The position numbers and the translations under genes are program-made. The notes below the pieces were generated by a model. That model was not told the DNA's origin and ran no database searches. It saw only the letters and a list, made by a program, of their open reading frames with translations. Below are positions 32,942 through 41,131 of a stretch of DNA of 64,000 nucleotides, piece by piece; the first letter of the stretch is position 1; the number at the start of each line of letters is the position of its first letter. The stretch is from JACVRW01 sp963819635 (lineage in GTDB: Bacteria > Actinomycetota > Thermoleophilia > Solirubrobacterales > Thermoleophilaceae): positions 124,001-188,000 of the forward strand of contig CAWFWX010000012.1 of assembly GCA_963819635.1 (NCBI GenBank), written 5' to 3'.

Positions 32942-34377
32942 GCCACGCCGACCTCGACGTCCCGGAAGCGGGCAGGCGCCGAGCCGTGCGACACACGCAT
33001 CACCTGTCCCGGCTCGCCCTTCCCGCAGTCGAGCAGGGAGACGAGCTGCCAGGCGTCCGGCGAGCAGACCGCGTCGCAGCTTCCCCAGAACTCGGGCGTG
33101 ACGCCGTGGTAGCTCGGGTTGCGCAGCAGGCGACCGCGCTCGCCGCCCCTGATCTCCCAGGCCGCCTCGCCCTCGAACTGGAAGTGGAGCCGGCGGTTGT
33201 CGATCGACCACGACCGGTTCGTCTCGATGATGAGGCCGTCGTCCGTGTCCGCGATCAGCTCCTCCAGGGTGCCCGCGGTGCCGGGCTCGAGGTTCACATT
33301 GGTCATCCGGACGATCGGCTGGCGGGCGAAGCCCTCCGCGCGCATGCAGCCGCCGGAGCGCTCGAGGCCGATCTCGGAGGCCGTCTCGCGCGATGAGAGG
33401 AACCCGGCGAGCACGCCGTCGCGCACGATCGGCACGGGCCGACCCTCAACGCCCTCGTCGTCCCAGCGAAAGCTGCCCAGGCCGCCTGGCGTGGTGGCGT
33501 CCGCGGTCACGTTGACGTGCTCGGAGCCGAAGCGCAGCGAGCCGATCCCGTCCGCCGGGACGAAGCTGGTGCCGGCGTACGAGGCCTCGCGTCCGAGCAC
33601 CCTGTCGAGCTCCACCGCGTGGCCGATCGACTCGTGGACCTGGAGCCCGAGCTGCTCACCGGCGAGCACGAGCGCCGTTCGGCCGTGCGGGCACGCCGGC
33701 GCGCGGAGCAGGGCCACCGCCTCCGACGCCACGCGCGGCGCGTGGCCGGGGAGCTCGAGCCCGAGGAAGTGCTCGTAGCCCGCCTCGGCCACGTGGCCGC
33801 CGTGCGAGGCGGGGTAGGAGCGGATCTGGCTGTCCGACCCCTCGACCGCGACGGCCGCGATGCCGCCCCCACACTCGGTGACGAGTTGCTCGCAGAGGGC
33901 GCCTTCGGTGCTCGCGAACACGGTCTGGGTCTGGAAGGCCGCGAACCGCGCGCGCGTGAGGTTCACGCCCGGCTCCGTGCGCAGGCCCGCGTCGGCCGCG
34001 AGGAGGACGGCCAGCTTCTCCTCGAGCGGCACCTCGAACGGATCCTGCCCGAAGCTGCTCGCCCACTCGCCGCGCGCGGGTGGCTCGGGCGCGAGCGGAG
34101 CGGCGCCGCGGACGGTGGGCTGCGCCTCGGCGATCGCGAGCGCCCGAGCGAGCGCGGCCTCGGCGTCGGCCCGCTCGCTGCCGCGCACCGCGGCGAAGCC
34201 CCACGAGCCGTTCACGCGCACGCGGAGCCCGATGCCCTCGCTGTCGTGCGAGTCGAGCTGGTCGAGCCGCCCGTTGCGGGTCGAGAGGCGCTCGACCCTG
34301 GAACGCACAAAGCGCGCGTCGGCATAGCCGGCGCGCGCTCGCGCTGAGTCGATCAGGTCCGCGAGCAGGTCTCGCAC
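32938..34377 (-). CDS. tldD: TldD metalloprotease catalytic subunit
   Basis: 479 aa. The zinc-binding motif HESIGHAVELDR (HExxxH) lies in LGLQVHESIGHAVE; DGLIIETNRSWSIDNRRLHFQFEGE and RNPSYHGVTPEFWGSCDAV are further signatures of TldD. It forms a heterodimer with PmbA/TldE that degrades unfolded or small peptides. Start GTG 34377. Coupled to pmbA by a GTGA overlap. Complete and normal length. Confidence 0.94.
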   Translation of the reverse strand: MRDLLADLIDSARARAGYADARFVRSRVERLSTRNGRLDQLDSHDSEGIGLRVRVNGSWGFAAVRGSERADAEAALARALAIAEAQPTVRGAAPLAPEPPARGEWASSFGQDPFEVPLEEKLAVLLAADAGLRTEPGVNLTRARFAAFQTQTVFASTEGALCEQLVTECGGGIAAVAVEGSDSQIRSYPASHGGHVAEAGYEHFLGLELPGHAPRVASEAVALLRAPACPHGRTALVLAGEQLGLQVHESIGHAVELDRVLGREASYAGTSFVPADGIGSLRFGSEHVNVTADATTPGGLGSFRWDDEGVEGRPVPIVRDGVLAGFLSSRETASEIGLERSGGCMRAEGFARQPIVRMTNVNLEPGTAGTLEELIADTDDGLIIETNRSWSIDNRRLHFQFEGEAAWEIRGGERGRLLRNPSYHGVTPEFWGSCDAVCSPDAWQLVSLLDCGKGEPGQVMRVSHGSAPARFRDVEVGVA

Positions 34378-34405
34378 CCGGCGAGCCTACCCACGTTCAC
34401 ATTCG

Positions 34406-34963
34406 CTACGCCTGCTTGATGGCGGCGATGTCGAGGACCAGCTTGACCTTCTCGCCCACGAGCAGGTTGCCGCTCCCGAGCGCCTGGTTGAAGGTCATGT
34501 CCCAGTCGCCGCGGTTCAGCTGGCCGGTCACCTCGAGCGCCACGCGCTCGTTGCCCCACGGGTCGGTCTCCTCGCCCTGGACCTCAGCGGTCAGCTTGAC
34601 GGGCTTGGTGACGCCGTTCATCGTCAGCTCGCCGGCGATCTCGAACGTCTCGTCCTCGACGTGGTCGATGCCGGTCGACTCGAAGCGAAGCTCCGGGTTC
34701 GCCTCGACGCCGAAGAAGTCGGCCGAGCGCAGGTGCTCGTCACGGCCGTGGTCGCCGGTGTTGATCGAGACGCCCTGGACGGTGCCGTAGGCGCGCGCGG
34801 AGGTGTCGCCCTCGCCGATCTCGAGCGTGCCCTCGAAGTCCTCGAACTTGCCGCGCACGGTCGCGATGCCGAGGTGCTTGACCGAGAAGCCCACGGACGA
34901 GTGGGAAGGATCGACCTTCCAGGTGCCGGCGGGTACCAGCGTCTGCTTCGAAGTGGAAATCAT
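34406..34963 (-). CDS. YceI-family polyisoprenoid-binding-like protein
   Basis: 185 aa, YceI lipocalin-like beta-barrel: TWKVDPSHSSVGFSVKHLG at the start, GTLEIGEGDTSARAYGTVQ, HLRSADFFGVEANPELRFES, and the C-terminal MTFNQALGSGNLLVGEKVKL are typical. The Ser-rich N-terminus has no signal peptide, so it is probably cytoplasmic. Members bind long isoprenoid or amphipathic ligands and are often stress-induced. ATG 34963 with GAGGGAG as ribosome-binding site. Its leader carries a hairpin (34985-35004) and a small palindrome (35014-35025), suggesting regulation by a MarR/HxlR-type repressor (inference). Confidence 0.93.
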   Translation of the reverse strand: MISTSKQTLVPAGTWKVDPSHSSVGFSVKHLGIATVRGKFEDFEGTLEIGEGDTSARAYGTVQGVSINTGDHGRDEHLRSADFFGVEANPELRFESTGIDHVEDETFEIAGELTMNGVTKPVKLTAEVQGEETDPWGNERVALEVTGQLNRGDWDMTFNQALGSGNLLVGEKVKLVLDIAAIKQA

Positions 34964-34984
34964 TGTTGCTCCCTCGCTTGGATC

Positions 34985-35004
34985 AGCGCCGCTGTGGCGG
35001 CGCT
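34985..35004. promoter_or_regulatory. 8-bp perfect hairpin in yceI leader
   Basis: AGCGCCGC-TGTG-GCGGCGCT: arms of 8 bp with a 4-nt loop, ending 21 bases before the start codon and just upstream of the ribosome-binding site. It may stabilise the mRNA or control translation. Confidence 0.55.
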
Positions 35005-35013
35005 CCTCAGAAA

Positions 35014-35025
35014 TACTTGCGAGTA
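35014..35025. promoter_or_regulatory. Candidate operator TACTTGCGAGTA upstream of yceI
   Basis: TACT-TGCG-AGTA is an inverted repeat in the most AT-rich part of the yceI upstream region. A related string GTACTTATCTAGCGTAAGT lies about 60 bases further upstream. Such TACTT...AAGTA-type boxes are bound by MarR/HxlR-type regulators in other bacteria; no such regulator is in the window. Confidence 0.35.
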
Positions 35026-35082
35026 CAACTATCCCACCAGAGGCCGCGTCGGGCCATGGCCGAAACCGGCGCGTGCATGTAC

Positions 35083-36407
35083 TTATCTAGCGTAAGTGCC
35101 GAGCGCCGCCACCGCGGCCCCGCGCCCCGTGCGCACGGCGCCCTCCATGTAGCCGCAGACCCACTGATCCGACCCGCAGACGTAGAAGGGCGGCTCATGC
35201 GTGCCGTGCAGCGGCCCGACCGACATCACGTCGCCCGGCCGCCATCCCGTGATGTAGCCGAGCGTCCAGGGGTCCACGCCCCAGCGCCGGAAGAAGACCG
35301 CCTCCGTCTCGCGCGCCTGGTCGCCGAACGCCTCGACCATCTCTTCGGTCAGCTCCGTCTCGAGCTGGGCCTGCGAGGTCGTGAGGAAGGCAGCCAGCCG
35401 CTCCGGCGGCACCAGGGTCGACATGATGCCCTCGCGCTGCACCCAGGTCCCGCCGAGCACGGCGGTCTCGAAGTACGCGTCGCCGTTCTGGCCGTTCTCG
35501 TGCCAGAAGGAGTCGGGGTAGGTGAACACGACCTTCGCGGCGAGCGCGTGGCGCTGGCGGTCGAGCGAGAGCATCCGCTCGTCCGAGACGCCCTCGACGC
35601 GGATGTTGCGGAGCGGGCCGACGGGTACGGCGCACACGACCGCGTCCGACTCGAAGCGCTCTCCGGTCTCGGTCACGACGGCACAGCCCTGCGACGACAC
35701 CTGGATCCGTCTCACCGGGGCGGCGTAGCGGATCCTGTGGCCGAGCTCACCGGCCATGCGCAGGGCCACCGTCGCGGACCCCTCCGCGACCCGGCTGCAC
35801 TCCCAGAACTCGTAGTTGTAGAAACCGTTCCCGCCGGCCGCGGCCTCCTTGCGAAGCTCGGCGAGGAGCGATGTGCGCTCCACCGACTCCGCCGACAGCG
35901 CCAGCATCGCCAGGTCGCGCGCACGCACCACGTTCGGAGTCGCGCCGCGCTCGCGCAGCCAGTCCGCGACCGACAGCCGGTCGAGCCGCTGAGCCTCCGG
36001 GTGCGACCAGGGGTCGTCGGTGTCGACCGTCTTGGCGAGCGCGCCGAACTCGTCCGACAGCGTTGCGAAGCTCGCCCGATCGACGTCGCTCATCCACGGA
36101 AAGCCGTCGCCGACGTACCGTCCGTCAGCGAGCACCCAGGTGTCCTCGCCCGGCAGCTGGGGAAAGGAGGGCACGATGGTGAGCCCGAGCTCCTCCGCGA
36201 GACCGAGGTATGCCTCGTGAAAGGGACCGATCACCTCGCCGCCGAGCTGGACGATGCGGCCGTCCGCGAGCGTCGTCTGCTCCACGCGGCCGCCGGGCCG
36301 GTTGCGCGCCTCCACGCACGACGCACGTCCGTGCCGCCATTCATCAGGTCGCGGGCGGCGCTGAGGCCGGCGAGGCCCGCGCCCACTACCAAAACGTCGG
36401 ATTTCAC
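35083..36407 (-). CDS. Flavin amine oxidase (FAD-dependent oxidoreductase), one frameshift
   Basis: About 440 aa monoamine-oxidase-type enzyme. GTG 36407 begins KSDVLVVGAGLAGLSAARDL, the FAD Rossmann motif; after a one-base shift near 36318 the protein continues EARNRPGGRVEQTTL, the second FAD fingerprint (ExxxRxGGR). The substrate region and the C-terminal FAD motif VCGSDQWVCGYMEGAVRTG follow. It oxidises a primary amine or similar C-N bond; substrate unknown. The divergent hydrolase gene starts 14 bases away, so the promoters overlap. The single shift is more likely a read error, since both halves are fully conserved. Confidence 0.86.
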
Positions 36408-36421
36408 GGGAGGATCCTCTC

Positions 36422-37615
36422 ATGAGTGACCGCGAGCTCAGGGCCCTGACAACGCTCGGCTTCGACGAGCTCGCGCGGGCCGCAGGGGGGATCGGCTCGA
36501 TCCAGCAGGCGGTCGCCGCCCGCGTGTTTCGGGCGGTCGGGCCGGGAGCGGTGCTGGTACGGCCGGTCCACGAGGCGGTCACGCGCGGCGTCTACGCCGG
36601 CCTGGGGCTCGGCACGCGCGCGCTCGGTGTCGCGGCCGGCTCGGTGGCCGAGCGCCGCGAGGGTATTCCGCTGTCGACCACGCCGCGCGGCGCCGCCGGG
36701 ATCGCGGCGATCACCGGGCTGCGCGGTGACGCTCTCGAGGAGGAGGGCAGCCCGCTCGCGCAGCCGATGGCCGTGCGCGTCGCGGGCGAGCCCGTCCCGC
36801 TCGAGCCCGGCGCGCTCGCCGCGGCGTTCCCGAACGCGACGCCTCGGATCGTGGTCTTCCTCCACGGCCTGATGGAGACCGAGTTCTCCTGGGGGACGGG
36901 AGAGACGTACGGCACGCGGCTCGAGCGCGAGCTCGGCTACACGCCGATGACCGTTCGCTACAACAGCGGGCTGCGCATCTCCCGGAACGGCCGCTGCCTC
37001 AGCGAGCTGATGGAGGAGCTCGTGGCCGCCTGGCCGGTCGAGGTCGAGCGAATCGCGCTCGTCGGGCACTCGATGGGCGGGCTCGTGGCCCGCAGCGCGT
37101 GCCACCACGGCGCCGCCGACGGCGCCGCCTGGGCGCAGCACGTGAACACGAGCGTCTCGCTCGGAACACCGCACATGGGCGCCCCGCTCGAGCAGGCCGT
37201 GCACGTCCTCAGCGCCGGACTGGCGCGGCTGCCGGAGACGCGGCCGTTCGCGAACTTCCTGAGGCGCCGGAGCGGCGGGATACGCGACCTGCGCCAGGGC
37301 TCCCTCGTGGACGAGGACTGGCGGGACTGCGACCCCGATGCGCTCAAGGCCGCGGCCTGCGCCGAGGTCCCGCTGCTCGAGGGCGCGACGCACTGCTTCG
37401 TCTCGGCCACCGTCACGAGGAGCGACCGGCACCCCGTGGGACGCCTGATCGGAGACACGCTCGTGCTGAAGCCGAGCGCGACCGGCCGCAGCCGCACGCG
37501 CCGGATCCCGTTCGAGGAGGAGTTCGGGATGCACCTGGGCGGCGCGCACCACTTCGCGCTGCTGAACCACCCGGCCGTCTACGAGAAGCTGCGCGCCTGG
37601 CTCAAGGGAAGATGA
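36422..37615 (+). CDS. Alpha/beta-hydrolase, lipase/esterase type
   Basis: 397 aa. A variable N-terminal ~140 residues (ELARAAGGIGSIQQAVAARVF, amphipathic) precedes the hydrolase fold: oxyanion segment VVFLHGLMETEFSW, nucleophile elbow LVGHSMGGLVARSA, then SLGTPHMGAP. A C-terminal HLGGAHHFALLNHP supplies the catalytic His. It resembles PGAP1/lipase-like enzymes acting on long-chain acyl esters. No signal peptide. Divergent from the amine oxidase and overlapping the type-B esterase by 14 bases at the stop. Confidence 0.86.
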   Translation: MSDRELRALTTLGFDELARAAGGIGSIQQAVAARVFRAVGPGAVLVRPVHEAVTRGVYAGLGLGTRALGVAAGSVAERREGIPLSTTPRGAAGIAAITGLRGDALEEEGSPLAQPMAVRVAGEPVPLEPGALAAAFPNATPRIVVFLHGLMETEFSWGTGETYGTRLERELGYTPMTVRYNSGLRISRNGRCLSELMEELVAAWPVEVERIALVGHSMGGLVARSACHHGAADGAAWAQHVNTSVSLGTPHMGAPLEQAVHVLSAGLARLPETRPFANFLRRRSGGIRDLRQGSLVDEDWRDCDPDALKAAACAEVPLLEGATHCFVSATVTRSDRHPVGRLIGDTLVLKPSATGRSRTRRIPFEEEFGMHLGGAHHFALLNHPAVYEKLRAWLKGR

Positions 37616-39173
37616 GCGGCAGCGAGTCCATGAAGCCGCACTCCCTCACGTGGTAGCGCTCGACGACGCTGCTCTTCTCATCGAGCCTCAGCACGCGCTC
37701 GCGGCCCGTGTCGTAGCGCGGCCAGGCGGGCCGCGAGCCGCCGTTCGGGTCGCCGGTGCGTGCGAACGTCGTCCAGTAGTCGGTCATCCGCGCTGAGAGC
37801 GCGCGTTCGCCCGCGGTCGGCCGGTAGCCGTCGACGAAGCCGGGGAACAGATCGAAGTCGCCCCAGATGAACGGGTCCTCGAGTGCGTGCGCCGCGCGGA
37901 ACGACGCGAGGAAGGGGTCGTTCACGTACCGGTGCGTGTTCAGGTAGCGGAACACCGGGGCGCTCGGCACGGCTGCACGGGCGAGCCGCCTGGTCGGACA
38001 GGCGCGGCCCGCGTCCGTCTGAAGCGCGACGAGAGCCCACTTACGCGAGTGGTCGTAGCTCGCGGGCGGGTAGAGCGAGCGCGCCTTGGAGCCGAGGTTC
38101 GTCCCGACCACCTGGTTGCTCCTCTCGACCCATTCGGCGTGGGAGATCTCCTCCGTCTCGACGAGCCCCATCAGCCCGACGTCTTCCTCCCGGTCGGTGC
38201 CGATCAGCAGCGGGATCCGCGGGGGCGAGTCCGCCATCAGCGCGAGCGGCGACTTCGGCAGCAGGACGCCGCCCGTCCACGGCTGCGTATCGAGGTAGCC
38301 GATCGCCGCGTCGAGATCGCGTACGAGCTCGTCCGGTGACAGGCCGCGAAGGCATGCCGCGACATCGGCGGCGCCGTCGCATCCCGTCTCGGCGGACATG
38401 AGCGTTCCGATGGTCTCGGCCTCGGCGATGTCGTTGCGGATGCCCGTCATGCCGTACCAGTAGACGCCCTGCACGCCCGCGCGCTGGATCAGCCCGCGGG
38501 TGAGCGGCGAGGCCATGAGCGCCGCTGTGTCGAACGAGCCCGCCGAGAGGCCGAACAGGGTCACGCGCCGGGGATCGCCCCCGAAGGCCTCGATGTTGTC
38601 GTGCACCCAGCGCAGGGCAGCAAGCTGGTCGAGCGCGCCGTATTCGCCTGAAGCTCCGCCTGCCTCGGCGCTGAGAGCGGGATGCCCGACCCACCCGAAT
38701 GCGTTGAGCCGGTATGCCACCGTCACCACGATCACCCCGCGCCTGACGAACGCGTCCGCGTCGTGGTAGGGCGCGCCGTTCGAGTTGGAGCCTCCGTGCA
38801 GGTGGACCATCACGGGCAGCCGGCTGGACGGGGAGACGTTGCGCGGGGCGAAGACGTTCAGGTACAGGCAGTCCTCGCTGCCGTCCGCGCCGGTGACGCC
38901 CTGCTCGTCGAAGCCGGGCTGCGCGCACTCCGAGGCGAACTGCGCGGCGCTCCGCACGCCACTCCATCTCTGAGCGGGGCGGGGCGGGCGCCAGCGCAGG
39001 GGACCGACCGGCGGGCGAGCGTACGGGACGCCGCGCCACTCGTCGGCGATGCCGTCGCGCACGCCCTGCACCTTCCCACCCGTCGTCTGGACGGTTTGGG
39101 CGCCCGCTGCGCCCGGCGCGAGCACCAGCGCCATGCTCGCCAGCACCGTCGACGTCGCGAACGACACCCGCAT
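37602..39173 (-). CDS. Secreted type-B carboxylesterase
   Basis: 523 aa. Signal peptide MRVSFATSTVLASMALVLAP, then the carboxylesterase B signature EDCLYLNVFAP, the oxyanion HLHGGSNSNG and the nucleophile FGLSAGSFDTA (Ser in GLSAGS). The usual GESAGG is varied to GLSAGS; the active-site acidic residue is presumably in the TDREEDVGLMGL region and the His in AHALEDPFIWG. It hydrolyses extracellular esters. The Ser-elbow variation may affect activity. Tail-to-tail with the previous hydrolase. Confidence 0.9.
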   Translation of the reverse strand: MRVSFATSTVLASMALVLAPGAAGAQTVQTTGGKVQGVRDGIADEWRGVPYARPPVGPLRWRPPRPAQRWSGVRSAAQFASECAQPGFDEQGVTGADGSEDCLYLNVFAPRNVSPSSRLPVMVHLHGGSNSNGAPYHDADAFVRRGVIVVTVAYRLNAFGWVGHPALSAEAGGASGEYGALDQLAALRWVHDNIEAFGGDPRRVTLFGLSAGSFDTAALMASPLTRGLIQRAGVQGVYWYGMTGIRNDIAEAETIGTLMSAETGCDGAADVAACLRGLSPDELVRDLDAAIGYLDTQPWTGGVLLPKSPLALMADSPPRIPLLIGTDREEDVGLMGLVETEEISHAEWVERSNQVVGTNLGSKARSLYPPASYDHSRKWALVALQTDAGRACPTRRLARAAVPSAPVFRYLNTHRYVNDPFLASFRAAHALEDPFIWGDFDLFPGFVDGYRPTAGERALSARMTDYWTTFARTGDPNGGSRPAWPRYDTGRERVLRLDEKSSVVERYHVRECGFMDSLPLIFP

Positions 39174-39236
39174 GAGCGGTCACCTTCCGGAGGGCGGAGC
39201 GATTCTCTGCGACCCGCGGGCGCGGGTCAAGCAGCG

Positions 39237-39626
39237 CTAGACGCCGCGCGGCACGGCGTTGTCGAGCACGACGCGCATGAGGTCGCGGATCGACAGCATT
39301 CCGACGACGTCGTCGCCCTCGACGAGCGGCAGGTGGCGGAAGCCGCCGTGGATCATCAGGACGGCGGCGTGCTGCATCGTGTCGTCGGGCGCCATGGTCT
39401 CGGGGTCGCGGGTCATCCAGTCGGAGACGACCGTGTCGTCATGGATCCCGGCGGCGACCGCACGCAGCACGTCGCGCTCGGTCAGGATTCCCGCGAGCGC
39501 CTCGCCCTCCAGGACGATCACGGCTCCCACGTCGCGCTCGACCATACGCTGCGCCACCTCGCCCAGGACGTCGCCGGGGGCGACGGTGAGGAGGTCGCGC
39601 GACATGTGCTCGCGGGCCACCGGCAT
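39237..39626 (-). CDS. Stand-alone CBS-domain pair protein
   Basis: 129 aa made entirely of two CBS motifs: DVLGEVAQRMVERDVGAVIVLEG then GILTERDVLRA, and DTMQHAAVLMIHGGFRHLPLVEG then GMLSIRDLMR. The pair forms a Bateman module that binds adenosine nucleotides and acts as an energy or ligand sensor. Start ATG 39626. Partner unknown; the DUF554 gene follows 20 bases upstream on the same strand and may be in one unit. Confidence 0.92.
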   Translation of the reverse strand: MPVAREHMSRDLLTVAPGDVLGEVAQRMVERDVGAVIVLEGEALAGILTERDVLRAVAAGIHDDTVVSDWMTRDPETMAPDDTMQHAAVLMIHGGFRHLPLVEGDDVVGMLSIRDLMRVVLDNAVPRGV

Positions 39627-39646
39627 GCGCGGACTCTAATCCAGAT

Positions 39647-40348
39647 CTAGTCGATCGCCGAGACGATCCCCACCAGCGCCGGCGCGAAGACGAGCGCGGG
39701 CAGGAAGTTCCCGACCTTGACATCGGTCAGGTCGAGCAGCTTGAGCGATATCCCGATGATCAGCACCCCACCGGCGCTCGTGAGCGCGTCGAGCGCCTCG
39801 CCGGTGAGGATGTCCTCGAACAGCGTGGCTCCGAGCGACAGCGCGCCCTGGTAGACGAGGACCGTGACCGCGGCGAGCGCCACGCCCCAGCCGAGCGTCG
39901 CCGACAGCGCGATCGAGGCGAAGCCGTCCAGCATCGCCTTCGTGGCGAGCGCCTCGTAGTCGCCTGTCAGGCCGTCCTGGATCGCGCCGACAACCGCGAG
40001 CGGACCGACGCAGAACAGCAGGCTCGCGGTGAAGAACGCCTCGCTCACGGGTGAGTCGCCGCCGCTCCGTTCTCGCACCCGCCGCTCGATCCTGTCGCCC
40101 ACGCCCTGGAGCCGGTCCTCGATCCCGAGCGCCTCGCCCGCTATCCCGCCGAGCAGCACGCCGCCGAGCACGTACAGCGGGCTCGTGTCGCGCCACGCGA
40201 GCGCGAGGTCCACGCCGATCACGAGCGTGACGAGCCCGAGGCCCGCCATCACGCGCCGCTGAAGCCCCTCCGGAAGGCGCCCGCCGACGAGCACGCCGAC
40301 CAGCGTGCCGGCCAGGATGGCCCCGACGTTGATGAGCGTGCCGGTCAA
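39647..40348 (-). CDS. DUF554 (YqgA-like) membrane protein
   Basis: 233 aa with about seven TM helices. The N-terminal TGTLINVGAILAGTLVGVLVG and the mid-protein SLLFCVGPLAVVGAIQDGLTGDY, then a KAMLDGFASIALSATLGWGV segment, match DUF554/YqgA. Function is unestablished; it is often suggested to be a small-ion channel or transporter. Upstream of the CBS gene and likely cotranscribed with it. Confidence 0.9.
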   Translation of the reverse strand: MTGTLINVGAILAGTLVGVLVGGRLPEGLQRRVMAGLGLVTLVIGVDLALAWRDTSPLYVLGGVLLGGIAGEALGIEDRLQGVGDRIERRVRERSGGDSPVSEAFFTASLLFCVGPLAVVGAIQDGLTGDYEALATKAMLDGFASIALSATLGWGVALAAVTVLVYQGALSLGATLFEDILTGEALDALTSAGGVLIIGISLKLLDLTDVKVGNFLPALVFAPALVGIVSAID

Positions 40349-40654
40349 CGCTGGAAGCTCTGCTCGGCGTGACCCATGGCGAGCGGAAGACTACGTCGAG
40401 GGGGAACCGGCGCACGCCGGCAGTCCGCGTGCACAATGCCGCCCGGGAGGCCATCGTGCGGCAGGGGTGCATCGCGACGATCCTGATGGCCGCGGCGCTC
40501 GTCGCCGCGCCGGCTTCCCACGGTCCTCGGACCGGCCGAGTGCTCCGGCGTCGCGGGCGTGGCGGTGGGCGCCATCCCGGGACGCCGGGCTCGGCGGGTG
40601 ACCCGCGCGCCGGCGGCGTGCGTATCGCCCCTCACACGACCCTGAGGGGGAGCT
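40349..40654. other. 306-bp spacer with a possible broken small secreted gene
   Basis: No complete gene is supported. On the plus strand GTG 40456 gives RQGCIATILMAAALVAAPAS, a perfect-looking signal peptide, which is then followed by an Arg-rich reading; one base out of frame the continuation CSGVAGVAVGAIPG looks more protein-like. This may be a small secreted protein with one frameshift or a decayed copy. No promoter or hairpin of note was seen. Confidence 0.35.
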
Positions 40655-41131
40655 ATGCGCAGGCGCTACATGACCTTCGGTTTGCTCGCGGCTACGGGCT
40701 TGACGCTGGGGCTGACCGCTTCAGTCGGCGCCCAGGGCAGCGGCGATCGCGCCATCTTCGCGGTGATGAACGGCGCGAAGGAGGTCGAGCCTGCGACCGG
40801 CGACAGGGGGACGGGCGATCCCAACGGCCGCGGCTCGTTCAGTGCCACGCTGGACGGCCGCCAGCTCTGTTACGGCATCCAGGTGAAGAACATCAACAAT
40901 CCCGTGGCCGCGCACATCCATCGCGGTGGGAGCCGGGTCGCGGGTCCGGTGGTGCAGGAGCTCACGGCCCCGGCAGCGGGCGACCCCGGCGCCTCGAGCG
41001 CCTGCGTGCGCCTGTCGAGGAGCCTCGCGCGCTCCCTCCGGAGCAACCCGGGCGGGTTCTACGTGAACGTGCACACCTCCGACCTGCCGAACGGGGCCGT
41101 CCGCGGGCAGCTGTTCGCCCGAGCGCGCTAG
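40655..41131 (+). CDS. Secreted CHRD-domain protein
   Basis: 158 aa. Signal peptide YMTFGLLAATGLTLGLTASVGAQ is followed by a CHRD (chordin-type) domain: FAVMNGAKEVEPATGDRGTG, SATLDGRQLCYGIQVKN, AAHIHRGGSRVAGPVV and GGFYVNVHTSDLPNGAVRGQL. CHRD domains are beta-sandwich modules of secreted bacterial proteins whose ligand is unknown. ATG 40655 fits the signal peptide. Its TAG shares CTAG with the opposite flavoprotein gene. Confidence 0.93.
   Translation: MRRRYMTFGLLAATGLTLGLTASVGAQGSGDRAIFAVMNGAKEVEPATGDRGTGDPNGRGSFSATLDGRQLCYGIQVKNINNPVAAHIHRGGSRVAGPVVQELTAPAAGDPGASSACVRLSRSLARSLRSNPGGFYVNVHTSDLPNGAVRGQLFARAR

Noticed and set aside
31583..34377. RiPP biosynthetic cluster around tldD-pmbA
   Set aside because: No precursor peptide or maturation enzyme is nearby; tldD/pmbA occur widely as stand-alone genes.
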